From Paenibacillus pectinilyticus (GTDB taxonomy: Bacteria > Bacillota > Bacilli > Paenibacillales > NBRC-103111), in NCBI RefSeq assembly GCF_001700435.1, contig NZ_LYPC01000016.1, positions 1 to 64,000 of the forward strand: a DNA stretch of 64,000 bases, given 5' to 3'. Each line of letters begins with the position of its first letter. Position 1 is the stretch's first letter. The translations under genes were made by a program, and so were the position numbers. Of the stretch, positions 17,927 through 26,462 are shown piece by piece. The notes under the pieces are model-generated. The model did not search any database. It had not been told where the DNA came from and worked only from the letters and a program-made list of their open reading frames with translations.

Positions 17927-19078
17927 TTAAACCTGAGAAAATATTCGTTCGACAAGCCACAGTCCGCCTAGGATCAGGGCCGTAGCAGAGCAAGCAACAG
18001 CCACGCGATTCGAATGCTTCCAGCGATAAAGAAGGGCTAATGCGGGCAGAACCAGCGCAACGATGGTGACCTGAACAGTTTCAATGCCTACATTAAAACT
18101 GATCAAATCCACCGCCAACTCACTCTTCGGAATGTTCATTTCCATTAAAATGTCCGCAAAACCCATCCCATGGATCAGCCCGAAAAAAAAGGTCAATACC
18201 CACCGGTAGCTGACTTTCTTGCGAATCAAATTGTCTAAAGCGACATAACAAATGCTCAGCGCAATGGCCGGTTCTACAATCCGGGAGGAAATATGGATCA
18301 CACCTGTGACTGACAAGGCTAAGGTAATACTATGCGCGATTGTGAACGCTGTGATCGTCCCCGCATACTGCTTGAACGTTTGCCTTGCGATAAGCAAGGA
18401 GAATAGGAACAACAGGTGGTCGTATCCCGATAAAATATGATTCATCCCCAGCAAGAAAAAAGACAGCCAGCCGTCCGTCGTGCTTGACGAAGCTGCCTCC
18501 TCACTCTGCTTTTGCTGAGGCAACGCATCGCTCGACTGCAATCCAGCATAATCATTTTCCGTCATTTGCATCGTCCAGGTGCGGTTGTTGCCCGCGAGTG
18601 CCGCTGTGCTTTTCTGGGCTCCGTAATAAATCGTCATCAGGTTTACGTAATTGCTCGCTGTATCCTTCAAATACAATTGATCGGTCAGCTGGATCGACTG
18701 AGATGCCGCTACCGGTGGGAAGGAGACCTTCATAATCGCCTTTTTGCGATACATACCGAAGCTCTCAATTTGGGGCCACGCCACGCTTTCTCCGTTAATT
18801 TTCATAACGAGGTTGCTCTGCAGAGTCGCGAGCAGCTTCTGATCCACTGCAGCGAATTCCCCTGAATCGAGCGTTCCATCATGATTTATATCTCCACCCA
18901 CCAACTCTATGACCGATAAGTCATCGAGTGCATAAGTAAGCTCCGTCTTGGATTTATAAAATTCCAATGTCGAATAAGTCGCGCTGTAGGCATGAGCATC
19001 CGCTCGATGTTCAAATGTCAGAAGCACTATTAGCGCCATGAAAATAGGAAGAAAGAAACGCCATCGAAACACCGCCAT
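17927..19078 (-). CDS. HupE/UreJ_2-family membrane protein
   Basis: This is 383 residues. After a signal or first membrane segment (FFLPIFMALIVLLTFEHRADAHA) there is a soluble N-terminal half of about 190 residues. It contains an EF-hand-like loop (DINHDGTLDSGE) that could bind calcium. The C-terminal half has six or seven membrane spans with the HupE/UreJ_2 hallmarks GMNHILSGYDHLLFLFSLLIA, TAFTIAHSITLALS and FFFGLIHGMGFA. The histidine and aspartate residues within these spans suggest metal transport, and HupE-type proteins are linked to nickel or cobalt. No nickel enzyme lies nearby, so the substrate is open. AGGAGGG is 5 nt from the ATG. It appears monocistronic. Confidence 0.85.
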   Translation of the reverse strand: MAVFRWRFFLPIFMALIVLLTFEHRADAHAYSATYSTLEFYKSKTELTYALDDLSVIELVGGDINHDGTLDSGEFAAVDQKLLATLQSNLVMKINGESVAWPQIESFGMYRKKAIMKVSFPPVAASQSIQLTDQLYLKDTASNYVNLMTIYYGAQKSTAALAGNNRTWTMQMTENDYAGLQSSDALPQQKQSEEAASSSTTDGWLSFFLLGMNHILSGYDHLLFLFSLLIARQTFKQYAGTITAFTIAHSITLALSVTGVIHISSRIVEPAIALSICYVALDNLIRKKVSYRWVLTFFFGLIHGMGFADILMEMNIPKSELAVDLISFNVGIETVQVTIVALVLPALALLYRWKHSNRVAVACSATALILGGLWLVERIFSQV

Positions 19079-19225
19079 ATTTGCCCTCCTTTTCTGTTTC
19101 TGCTTCTAGCTCTGCAGAAATCTGTAGTAATATTCGATGCCTACCAAATCTATCATTCATTTGTTATCCCAAGGTCAATTAGTTGTGATTAAATTATTAA
19201 GATCACTAGACTAACCCGTGTCCAG

Positions 19226-20395
19226 TTATTTACGAGGGCCCCAGATATATTGCCCGGTTCTACCGATATATCCAATCCTTCCATCTGACAAGCTTACTTT
19301 TGCAAGGCCATTTCTAAATTCTCCGGCTATATTGTGTTTTAAATAGTTGTCCTGATCTTTCGTAACAACCGGAGCAATACTAAGCTTCCCTTCCTTATTC
19401 ATATACCCGCCAGCCCCATTAGCAATTGGAACTAAGCCTTCTGAAATCAAAGTTTCATCATAGCTATCATTTAAACTAGGGCCAATTTTAAAGGCTCCGG
19501 ATTCATCTATATATCCGATTGAATATTGGTTGATGCTGTCGCCCACGCATACCTTTGCAAGCCCTTCTGAAAAATTGTATGCCCTTGTATATTTAGGTTC
19601 TATCTTCATGTTGCCCTTGGTATCAATATATCCGTACTCAACAGTAGACCGATCCTTATTCTGCACGGCTACGGCTGCTAATCCGCCAGAGAAGCTTTTG
19701 CCGGAAACATATGCACTAGCGTCAATCTGTACTTTTCCTGTTTTATCGATATACTGGTAGTGCTTATCCGTCTTTACTAAGGCTAAGCCATCTGAAAAGC
19801 TACTAGCTTCATAATATTGAATTGGAATGATAATTTTCCCAGAACGATCAATATACCCATACATTTCAGTTTTATCGTCTTGAACTAATATCAGATCTTC
19901 ACTTTGCGTCTGCAAACCCGTCCCATTGAACAGCATAGAAACGATCTGCATTTCAGGAGGTAACGTGTATAAAATCTTACCCTTTCTATCCAGGAGGAAA
20001 TAGGTGAGATCATACGTCATCGCATCTACTTGAATCGCTCCGGCAACACCTTCGTTATACTTGGTTATATATGAAAAATCCGGCTTTACTACCATTTTTC
20101 CTGTCGTATCGATGGCACCATATTTTACAGTATCTTGCTCCTTCATATCTTTACTGCTAGCTGAATCATTATTTAATAGAACAATCGCAACACCATCATG
20201 AAAATCATCAGCCCACGCATAAGTGGGTTCTACGACGATCTTCCCCATTTTATTGATATAGCCCCATTTTCCATCGACTTGTACCGGGTATAACAATGTT
20301 TTTTCATTGTTCTTCTTATTTATAGCTAGAATACCTATGATGATCGCTGCCACAATAAAAATTATAATTAACATCCAAATGATGCTTTTCTTCAT
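19226..20395 (-). CDS. membrane-anchored WG-repeat protein
   Basis: This is 389 residues with one N-terminal membrane helix (IIWMLIIIFIVAAIIIGILAI) and then about eight WG/KWG repeats outside the cell. Examples are DGKWGYINKMGKIVVEP, MYGYIDRSGKIIIP and EYGYIDTKGNMKIEP, each ending in a FxxGLAxV strand. WG-repeat proteins form beta-propeller-like or solenoid surfaces; no enzymatic role is known. GGAGG lies 9 nt before the ATG. The gene is isolated between the HupE gene and Ctc. Confidence 0.88.
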   Translation of the reverse strand: MKKSIIWMLIIIFIVAAIIIGILAINKKNNEKTLLYPVQVDGKWGYINKMGKIVVEPTYAWADDFHDGVAIVLLNNDSASSKDMKEQDTVKYGAIDTTGKMVVKPDFSYITKYNEGVAGAIQVDAMTYDLTYFLLDRKGKILYTLPPEMQIVSMLFNGTGLQTQSEDLILVQDDKTEMYGYIDRSGKIIIPIQYYEASSFSDGLALVKTDKHYQYIDKTGKVQIDASAYVSGKSFSGGLAAVAVQNKDRSTVEYGYIDTKGNMKIEPKYTRAYNFSEGLAKVCVGDSINQYSIGYIDESGAFKIGPSLNDSYDETLISEGLVPIANGAGGYMNKEGKLSIAPVVTKDQDNYLKHNIAGEFRNGLAKVSLSDGRIGYIGRTGQYIWGPRK

Positions 20396-20574
20396 TCTGC
20401 TAGTCCTCCTATACTCCCAAAATCAATTGCTACTCTAATTCTATTAACTTTTGTTTTGGTTACATAAGCTGAATATTAAGCTTTGGTAAAGAATTTCGAC
20501 ATGTTCTGACAAAAACTTTCAAGAAAGTCATGTAATAATCAGCAGGTACCTCGGGTTTTTATATAAACCTTGAT

Positions 20575-20600
20575 GTTTGAGATTTCTCTGAATCGGGTAT
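20575..20600 (+). promoter_or_regulatory. sigma-B-type promoter before ctc
   Basis: GTTTGA (20575-20580), a 14-bp spacer and GGGTAT (20595-20600) match the sigma-B consensus GTTTAA-N12-15-GGGTAT with one mismatch. The site is 51 nt before the start codon. Confidence 0.65.
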
Positions 20601-20651
20601 GTAAGAATAGGGCTTTTAGCTGCTTTTGCCATCATTCAGGAGGTGTTCGTA

Positions 20652-21254
20652 ATGAGTAATTCTATTCAACTATTAGACCGTACCGGTAAATTAAAACAGA
20701 TCAGAAAGCAAGGGCAAATTCCGGCAGTCGTATACAGCAGCAGAATGAAAAGCGAGCATGTAGCTGTTGAGGAGAAAGTAATCCGCGCCGCACTTAAAAG
20801 CAATGCACACGCGATTCTGGAAGTCATCCTGCCTTCCAAGAAGAAGCATCCCGTGATGATTCATCAAGTTCAAAAGGACAGTTTAAGCGGACAATTGATG
20901 CATATCGATTTTCTGCAAATCAATATGAAAGAGAAGCTTGATACTGTTGTGGCCGTTCATTTTAGAGGAGAGCCCGTCGGTACCAAAGAAGGCGGCATGC
21001 TGCAGATTGAGATGCATGAGGTCATGATTCGCTGTATGCCAAATAAGCTGCCAAGTTCATTAGATGTGGATATCAGCAAGCTGAGCATAGGCGACAAATT
21101 GCATGTGTCCGACTTGGATGCGGGCAAGGATGTAGAAATATTAACAGATCCGGAAACAATTCTTGTAACTATCCTGGCAGCTCAGAAGCTAGATGAAACA
21201 CTTGAGCCTGCAGCCGAAGAACCTCAAGCAGATTCAAATGCCACGGTAGCATAA
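20652..21254 (+). CDS. ctc: ribosomal protein L25 / general stress protein Ctc
   Basis: This is 200 residues. The N-terminal L25 5S-rRNA-binding domain (about 1-92) carries GKLKQIRKQGQIPAVVYSS and the IHQVQKDSLSGQLMHIDFLQI strand. The C-terminal TL5/Ctc beta domain follows (EKLDTVVAVHFRGEPVGTKEGGMLQIEMHEVMIRCMPNKLPSSLDVDISKLSIGDKLHVSDL). It binds 5S rRNA in the 50S subunit. In Bacillus subtilis ctc is a classic sigma-B target, and a sigma-B-like promoter lies directly upstream here. An in-frame GTG at 20643 is inside the Shine-Dalgarno AGGAGGTG, so the ATG at 20652 is the start. It stands alone, outside the prs-pth neighbourhood usual in Bacillus, so it may be a second copy. Confidence 0.92.
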   Translation: MSNSIQLLDRTGKLKQIRKQGQIPAVVYSSRMKSEHVAVEEKVIRAALKSNAHAILEVILPSKKKHPVMIHQVQKDSLSGQLMHIDFLQINMKEKLDTVVAVHFRGEPVGTKEGGMLQIEMHEVMIRCMPNKLPSSLDVDISKLSIGDKLHVSDLDAGKDVEILTDPETILVTILAAQKLDETLEPAAEEPQADSNATVA

Positions 21255-21293
21255 AGCAAGGTAGAAGTTTAATCTTTGTCCATCACAACGAAT

Positions 21294-21337
21294 ATGAGGC
21301 AGCCGATCATGATGGTCGGCTGCCTCAGTGTCTTTAT
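21294..21337. terminator. terminator between ctc and the AEC permease
   Basis: GAGGCAGCCGATC (21296-21308) pairs with GGTCGGCTGCCTC (21314-21326), followed by GTGTCTTT. The strong stem lies between convergent genes and can serve both. Confidence 0.8.
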
Positions 21338-21384
21338 TGATCTATCGTTTTCCTCATATAACTTTAAATCATTCCTGCTATCAC

Positions 21385-22302
21385 TCAGAATCCGCCTGAC
21401 CAATAAATAAGAACAGGAAGATAAAGAAAGCTCGCAGCTGTCGTCATTGCTACATTGACTGAGACTAGTTCCTTGTCTCCCCCGTATTTCTCCATAAGCA
21501 CCACAGAATTAATTGCGGAAGGCATAGAAGACTGTACGAACAATACCGATGCTTCAAGACCGTGAAGTCCGAGCAGATGAATGGTCACCAGAGACAGTAA
21601 AGGCACACCTACAATTCGCATTACGATCGAAATCCACAGTTCCCGTCGCATGCTGGCACGCCAGTTTGTTTTCTTAAGCTGCATACCTAGCATGAGCAGA
21701 ACGATAGCCGCATAAGCCCCGCCAATCAGTTCGAGGCCGGCATTTAAGCTTTTCGGTAACGGGATTTGGAACAAATACAGGATCAAGCCTACAACAGCTG
21801 CATAGATCAGCGGGTTCCGTACCATTTTAGCAGCAGCTTGACGTGGACTGAAAGAACTGCGAGAAGCAATATACATGCCAAGCGTATTCACGAGTACGAT
21901 ATGAAGTACCACATTCGTGACGCCAATGGCGAAGCCCGTATTTCCAAAGGCAAGAAGCAATAGAGGCAACCCATAATTGTTGGAATTGGCAAATATCGTC
22001 GTCAGTTCCATGGCCCGTAATGAAGGCGTATTAAAGCGAAATAATTTCCCTACACCCAGGGAAGCTACCCAGCAAAGAATCGTCTGTATCACGGTAAATA
22101 AGGCAATGTGGGCAAAGGATGAGCTATTCAGATTGCTGCCCGAGACAGCACGCAAGATGAGACAAGGCGAGAGCACAAACAAGCTCAAATCCGCCAGCAC
22201 CTTCGCATCAGGCGACTTGTACGTCTGATACAGAAATCCAAGAAAGCATGCAAGTAGAATCGGTACACTTACCGTCCCAAACAAAGATATATAACTGCTC
22301 AT
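21385..22302 (-). CDS. AEC-family permease (auxin efflux carrier / malate permease type)
   Basis: This is 305 residues with about ten membrane spans in the two-repeat layout of the AEC family. There are conserved Asn/Pro-containing breaks (FANSNNYGLPLLLLAFGN, and PSAINSVVLMEKYGGDKELVS in the second half). Bacterial members export or exchange organic acids such as malate. The ATG at 22302 is preceded by AGAGG; an upstream TTG is less likely. There is no obvious operon partner. Confidence 0.85.
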   Translation of the reverse strand: MSSYISLFGTVSVPILLACFLGFLYQTYKSPDAKVLADLSLFVLSPCLILRAVSGSNLNSSSFAHIALFTVIQTILCWVASLGVGKLFRFNTPSLRAMELTTIFANSNNYGLPLLLLAFGNTGFAIGVTNVVLHIVLVNTLGMYIASRSSFSPRQAAAKMVRNPLIYAAVVGLILYLFQIPLPKSLNAGLELIGGAYAAIVLLMLGMQLKKTNWRASMRRELWISIVMRIVGVPLLSLVTIHLLGLHGLEASVLFVQSSMPSAINSVVLMEKYGGDKELVSVNVAMTTAASFLYLPVLIYWSGGF

Positions 22303-22694
22303 GATAATGACCTCTTTCAATTAAACGATTTGAACGAACTAACTTTACAGCAGGGATTCAATAGCAGAATCTATATCGGTCTAATCAAAACCTTGAAACG
22401 GTCCTTGCTGCAAATGGACATGTTAAATTCCTCCTTGGATCTTAGCTTTTATTTGTTGAATACATCATATATTCAAATCACTTATTGGTCTAATATATAA
22501 TGAATATAATCTTAATAGGTAAAAACAATAAGATTTCTTCGTAACACGTATTACTCAATTGAATGATTAATTAAGCATTTACCTTTACAAGAAGGCAAAA
22601 ATGATCACTTAATCAAAATCCTGTCCACTGTTCGATCCTGACTTGGCTTTATATAATTCAGAGGTATCGAACTGAATAGGATGGAGGGATTATT
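22303..22694. promoter_or_regulatory. divergent intergenic region (AEC permease / DUF5054)
   Basis: Almost 400 bp without a gene. It is AT-rich, with a TTGAATA-7-TATTCAA dyad near 22455-22475 and TATATAAT-like stretches near 22494 (minus side) and 22650 (plus side). These are probable promoters for the two divergent genes. GGAGGG at 22683-22688 is the ribosome site of the right-hand gene. Confidence 0.5.
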
Positions 22695-22715
22695 ATCAAC
22701 GCCTCGATTAAAACT

Positions 22716-24788
22716 GTGCATATCGTATTCAAAACGCATTTGGACATCGGCTTCACCGATCTTGCCCAAAACGTGATCGACCAATATAGCCAATCGTTTA
22801 TCCCCAAAGCCATCGAATTAGCCCAACGGATGTCGGAAGAAAGCGGCCACGAGCGTTTCATCTGGACGACAGGTTCGTGGCTCATTCGCCATTATTTAGA
22901 CCATGCAGCTCCCACTGATGTCACCAGGATGGAAGAAGCCATCCGCAAAGGGCACATCGTTTGGCACGGGCTGCCGTTCACCACGCATACAGAGCTGATG
23001 GACAAACCGCTGTTCGAATTCGGGCTATCCATCGGCAAGCGGCTCGACGAAACGTACGGGAAATCAACCATCGCGTCCAAAATGACAGACGTACCTGGAC
23101 ATACCATTGGTATCGTCCCTTTACTCGCTGGAGCTGGCATTCGTTACTTGCATCTGGGAACGAACCCCGCTTCTAAGGCTCCGGACGTTCCTTCCGCCTT
23201 CGTCTGGAGAGCCAAGGACGGGTCCGAAATTATCGTCAATTACCACGATTCCTACGGTAGCGCGATGGAGATTCCCGGCTTCGATGACGCTCTTTATTTT
23301 GCCCATACGCTAGATAACGTCGGCCCGCCATCCAGGGAAGATATACACGCCTTGTATTGCAGTTTGGGAGAGCAATATCCTGGGGCTGTCATCGAGGCAT
23401 CAACGATGGACGCGTTTGCCGCTAAATTGTGGGCATGGAAAGATTCCCTACCCGTTGTAACGGAAGAAATTGGCGATTCGTGGATTTACGGTGCAGCCAG
23501 CGACCCCAGCAAAATCGCGGCATACCGAGAAATGCTCCGTTTGCGGGATAGATGGGTTTCCGAAGGGCGGCTCGTCCCGGGCTCCGATGAATATGAGAAC
23601 TATTGTCTCGCCCTGCTCCTCGTTCCCGAGCATACTTGGGGTATGGAAATCAAAAAGTTTATGCCAGATTTTGTAAACTACGCGAAGTCCGATTTTGCGG
23701 CAGCGAGAGAGAGAGACGTGATCGGAGACAACCTGTTTCCGTTAACGTACGAATATACAAGCCGCTGGTCTTCGGGGCATAAGGAGAAAACGGGAAAAAG
23801 CTTCTTCTCCTATAGTGAGGTGGAACGTTCGTGGGAGGAGCAACGACAGTACATCCAATCGGCATTGGCGTCACTCTCGGCGGACAAACGTCGCGAAGCC
23901 CATATAGCCTTACAAGCACATCTCCCTGTACGCGCCTCTTTATCGGACTACAGTCCAATCGCGATCGGCAGCTCGTACCGTCTCGGCCAGTTCGATGTTA
24001 CCTTCGCACCTGATGGGTCGATATGCTCCCTGAAAGACAGCCATAACCGAACATGGGCTGATGATCATTTCCGTATTGGAGGCTATACCTACCAAACGTT
24101 CGGTTTGTCGGACTATCAGCGTTGGTACAAGCAATATCACACGTACTGGGAGCGGAACGCTGATTGGGTTACTGGCGATTTCGGCAAACCGGCATTTGAA
24201 TTCGCGAAGCCAACTCCAGCGAATCGGACGTTCGCTCCGCATGTGGAAGCAATCACCGTGCAGCATGCCAACGACGCCGACTTCGTCGTCGCTCGGCTTC
24301 GCATGCCTGCAGAAGCCTGTGACATCCAAGGAGCACCGCGAGAGCTCGAGCTGTCGTATCGCTTTGACCGTGACCAGGCAGTCGTCGAGATTTCTCTCGC
24401 TTGGTTCAACAAAGATGCACATCGCTTGCCAGAAGCTAGCTGGTTCTCGATCGCCCCGATTGTGAATAATGCTAATCTCTGGCGAATGGACAAAGTCGGA
24501 TCACACTTGTCACCTTTGGAAGTCGTCAAAGACGGCAACCGCAGCATGCACGCGATCGAGTCGAAGCTGACGTATTATGGAGCGGAAGGAACAGCGTCAA
24601 TCGAAACGTTGGACGCCCCCGTTGTCTCGATCGGGAAGCCTCGTCTTCTCCAATTTGACAATACATTCGCTGACATGAACGGCGGGTTTCACTTTAACCT
24701 CCACAACAATGTCTGGGGAACCAACTTCCGGATGTGGTACGAAGAAGACTCACGCTTCCGATTCAGGCTGGTGTTGGATTCGAACTAA
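22716..24788 (+). CDS. GH38-like glycosidase (DUF5054 family)
   Basis: At least 690 residues. The N-terminal region has the GH38/57-like barrel: VHIVFKTHLDIGFTDLAQNVIDQY, GSWLIRHYL, IVWHGLPFTTHTELMD and MTDVPGHTIGIVPLLAGAGIRYLHLG. A C-terminal beta-sandwich follows. This fits DUF5054 proteins, which resemble alpha-mannosidases. The coordinates begin at the first standard start codon (GTG 22716), which has no ribosome site. GGAGGG at 22683-22688 instead points to ATC at 22695 (6-nt spacing), and the residues encoded from there (NASIKT) look like the family N-terminus. So initiation at a non-standard codon, or a mutated ATG, is likely. No signal peptide, so it probably acts inside the cell on imported oligosaccharides. 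It sits beside a sugar two-component/ABC system. Confidence 0.82.
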   Translation: MHIVFKTHLDIGFTDLAQNVIDQYSQSFIPKAIELAQRMSEESGHERFIWTTGSWLIRHYLDHAAPTDVTRMEEAIRKGHIVWHGLPFTTHTELMDKPLFEFGLSIGKRLDETYGKSTIASKMTDVPGHTIGIVPLLAGAGIRYLHLGTNPASKAPDVPSAFVWRAKDGSEIIVNYHDSYGSAMEIPGFDDALYFAHTLDNVGPPSREDIHALYCSLGEQYPGAVIEASTMDAFAAKLWAWKDSLPVVTEEIGDSWIYGAASDPSKIAAYREMLRLRDRWVSEGRLVPGSDEYENYCLALLLVPEHTWGMEIKKFMPDFVNYAKSDFAAARERDVIGDNLFPLTYEYTSRWSSGHKEKTGKSFFSYSEVERSWEEQRQYIQSALASLSADKRREAHIALQAHLPVRASLSDYSPIAIGSSYRLGQFDVTFAPDGSICSLKDSHNRTWADDHFRIGGYTYQTFGLSDYQRWYKQYHTYWERNADWVTGDFGKPAFEFAKPTPANRTFAPHVEAITVQHANDADFVVARLRMPAEACDIQGAPRELELSYRFDRDQAVVEISLAWFNKDAHRLPEASWFSIAPIVNNANLWRMDKVGSHLSPLEVVKDGNRSMHAIESKLTYYGAEGTASIETLDAPVVSIGKPRLLQFDNTFADMNGGFHFNLHNNVWGTNFRMWYEEDSRFRFRLVLDSN

Positions 24789-24800
24789 CGCAACAAAATA

Positions 24801-24845
24801 GACCAAGGCGTGTGCTCCCCTTTTTGGGAATCATGCGCCTTGGTC
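24801..24845. terminator. bidirectional terminator after the DUF5054 gene
   Basis: GACCAAGGCG (24801-24810) pairs exactly with CGCCTTGGTC (24836-24845), with additional pairing of CCCC/GGGA inside. It lies between convergent genes. Confidence 0.8.
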
Positions 24846-24866
24846 CATTTAGATACTCATTTACAG

Positions 24867-26462
24867 TTATCCTTTCCCTCTCTTGTACGTCCCCGGTGTA
24901 ACCCCTGTGATCTTCTTGAAGGTTCTGAAGAAATGCTTCTCATCCTTGATCCCGACGAGTGAGGATACTTCGTTCGCCGTATAATTGCCAGACTTCAGCA
25001 ACTCTCGTGCTTTATCGATCCGATATTGAATGAGAAACTCGATAAAATTCTGATTATACGTTTTCTTAAATTGCTTGCTCAAGTAGGCTGGACTCATACT
25101 GATATGATCCGCTATGGATTGAAGGCTGATGTCCTCGTTGTAATGATGAATAATATAATCCATCGCTTTGGCCATCACTGAGTTGTTCCAGATCTTATCG
25201 TTCTTACGAATTTCCTCAAAACATACGTCGAGCATACCATCCAACGTCAGCAGCAGCTGTTCGAGGTTCGTGCATCCATTTAGCTTCCGATATACCTTGA
25301 GCTCGCTGCCGAGGAACGGTTCTGGATTCATACCGAGCCGATTCATCAGCTTCATCAGCGTTACGGCAACGTTGAAATTCAGCTTCATGAAATTCTCCGA
25401 TTGATCGTTCGCTTGCCGATAAAATCCACTCAGAATGTCCTTGGCATTTTCCTTCTCGCATTTCTCCATACTGAATAACAATTTTTGTTCTGTTTCGAAG
25501 TCCATGACGATGGCAGCTACAGTTATCTTCGATTCCATATTCCGATATACATACATGCGATTGCCGCCTTGCTTCATCCGCGTCATAGCCGCTTGTTTCG
25601 CTTGACCGTACGATTTATGGATATGGGTAAGTGAGCCGACCGCTTCCCCTACGCCGACCGTGACGGTAAATTTCAAATACTGGCTCACCATTTCGATGAT
25701 TTTCTCCAAGGTTTGGGCCATTTTCTCCTCAAGCAGCGGATCGAATGGCATATTAACCAGAAACCCTTGCTCATGCTCACCTTCAAATGAGAGAATTTCA
25801 ACTCCGAGCTCCGCGATCATTTCGAGCGTCATATTTTCAATGCAGTATTTGTACAGCTGCAAGTCTGCTGCCGATTTGCCAATCGCGATCTTCTCGAACT
25901 CATCGATACTCACGGTCAGCACCACGAATCTGTCGTATGGCAGCACAATATCCATCGCCTTGAATTGGGCTCTCAGTTCGGACTCGTCTGTCTTCTCCTC
26001 TTCGAACCATTGCTGCAGCATCTGTTTTTTAGCTAATTGCATATACTTCTTTGCTTTATGATCCACAGCTGTCAACCGGTTGGTCTCTTCAGCTTCTCTA
26101 TGAATCCTGCTCTCGACCCGAGTCAGACAGCTTCTCAGATCACTCTTTCCAACTGGCTTCAGCAGATAGGCGAAGACCCCTTCTTCTAAAGCAGTTTTGG
26201 CATAATCGAACGAATCATAGCTGCTCACAATGACAAATATCGGTGATGTACTCGCCTTCCTCGCTTCCTGCAAGAGGCGCAGACCGTCCATACGCGGCAT
26301 ACGAATGTCAGCCAAGACGACATCTGGTCTAAAGGATTCTATTGCGGCTAGTGCTTCTACGCCGTCAGCGGCTTTCTCGATTATTTCATATCCAAAGCTC
26401 CGCAGTTCACGTTCCATTGATTCTCTCGTTAACTTCTCGTCTTCCGCGATCAGTATTCTCAT
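24867..26462 (-). CDS. YesN-like response regulator with AraC-type DNA-binding domain
   Basis: This is 531 residues. The receiver domain (1-120) holds the acidic pocket DE near residue 8, the phosphoacceptor in VVLADIRMPRMDG and the conserved Lys in YLLKPVGK. A long middle region of GGDEF-like or unknown fold follows. Two C-terminal HTH motifs complete the protein (DISLQSIADHISMSPAYLSKQFKKTYNQNFIEFLIQYRIDKARELL, NYTANEVSSLVGIKDEKHFFRTFKKITGVTPGTYKRG). Its start overlaps the kinase stop (ATGA), so the pair is translationally coupled. YesN-type regulators activate adjacent sugar uptake operons, here most likely the divergent ABC importer. Confidence 0.93.
   Translation of the reverse strand: MRILIAEDEKLTRESMERELRSFGYEIIEKAADGVEALAAIESFRPDVVLADIRMPRMDGLRLLQEARKASTSPIFVIVSSYDSFDYAKTALEEGVFAYLLKPVGKSDLRSCLTRVESRIHREAEETNRLTAVDHKAKKYMQLAKKQMLQQWFEEEKTDESELRAQFKAMDIVLPYDRFVVLTVSIDEFEKIAIGKSAADLQLYKYCIENMTLEMIAELGVEILSFEGEHEQGFLVNMPFDPLLEEKMAQTLEKIIEMVSQYLKFTVTVGVGEAVGSLTHIHKSYGQAKQAAMTRMKQGGNRMYVYRNMESKITVAAIVMDFETEQKLLFSMEKCEKENAKDILSGFYRQANDQSENFMKLNFNVAVTLMKLMNRLGMNPEPFLGSELKVYRKLNGCTNLEQLLLTLDGMLDVCFEEIRKNDKIWNNSVMAKAMDYIIHHYNEDISLQSIADHISMSPAYLSKQFKKTYNQNFIEFLIQYRIDKARELLKSGNYTANEVSSLVGIKDEKHFFRTFKKITGVTPGTYKRGKG

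Noticed and set aside
23940-24422. Minus-strand frame of about 160 codons inside the DUF5054 gene
   Set aside because: Antisense to a clear gene, without a ribosome site or recognisable fold.
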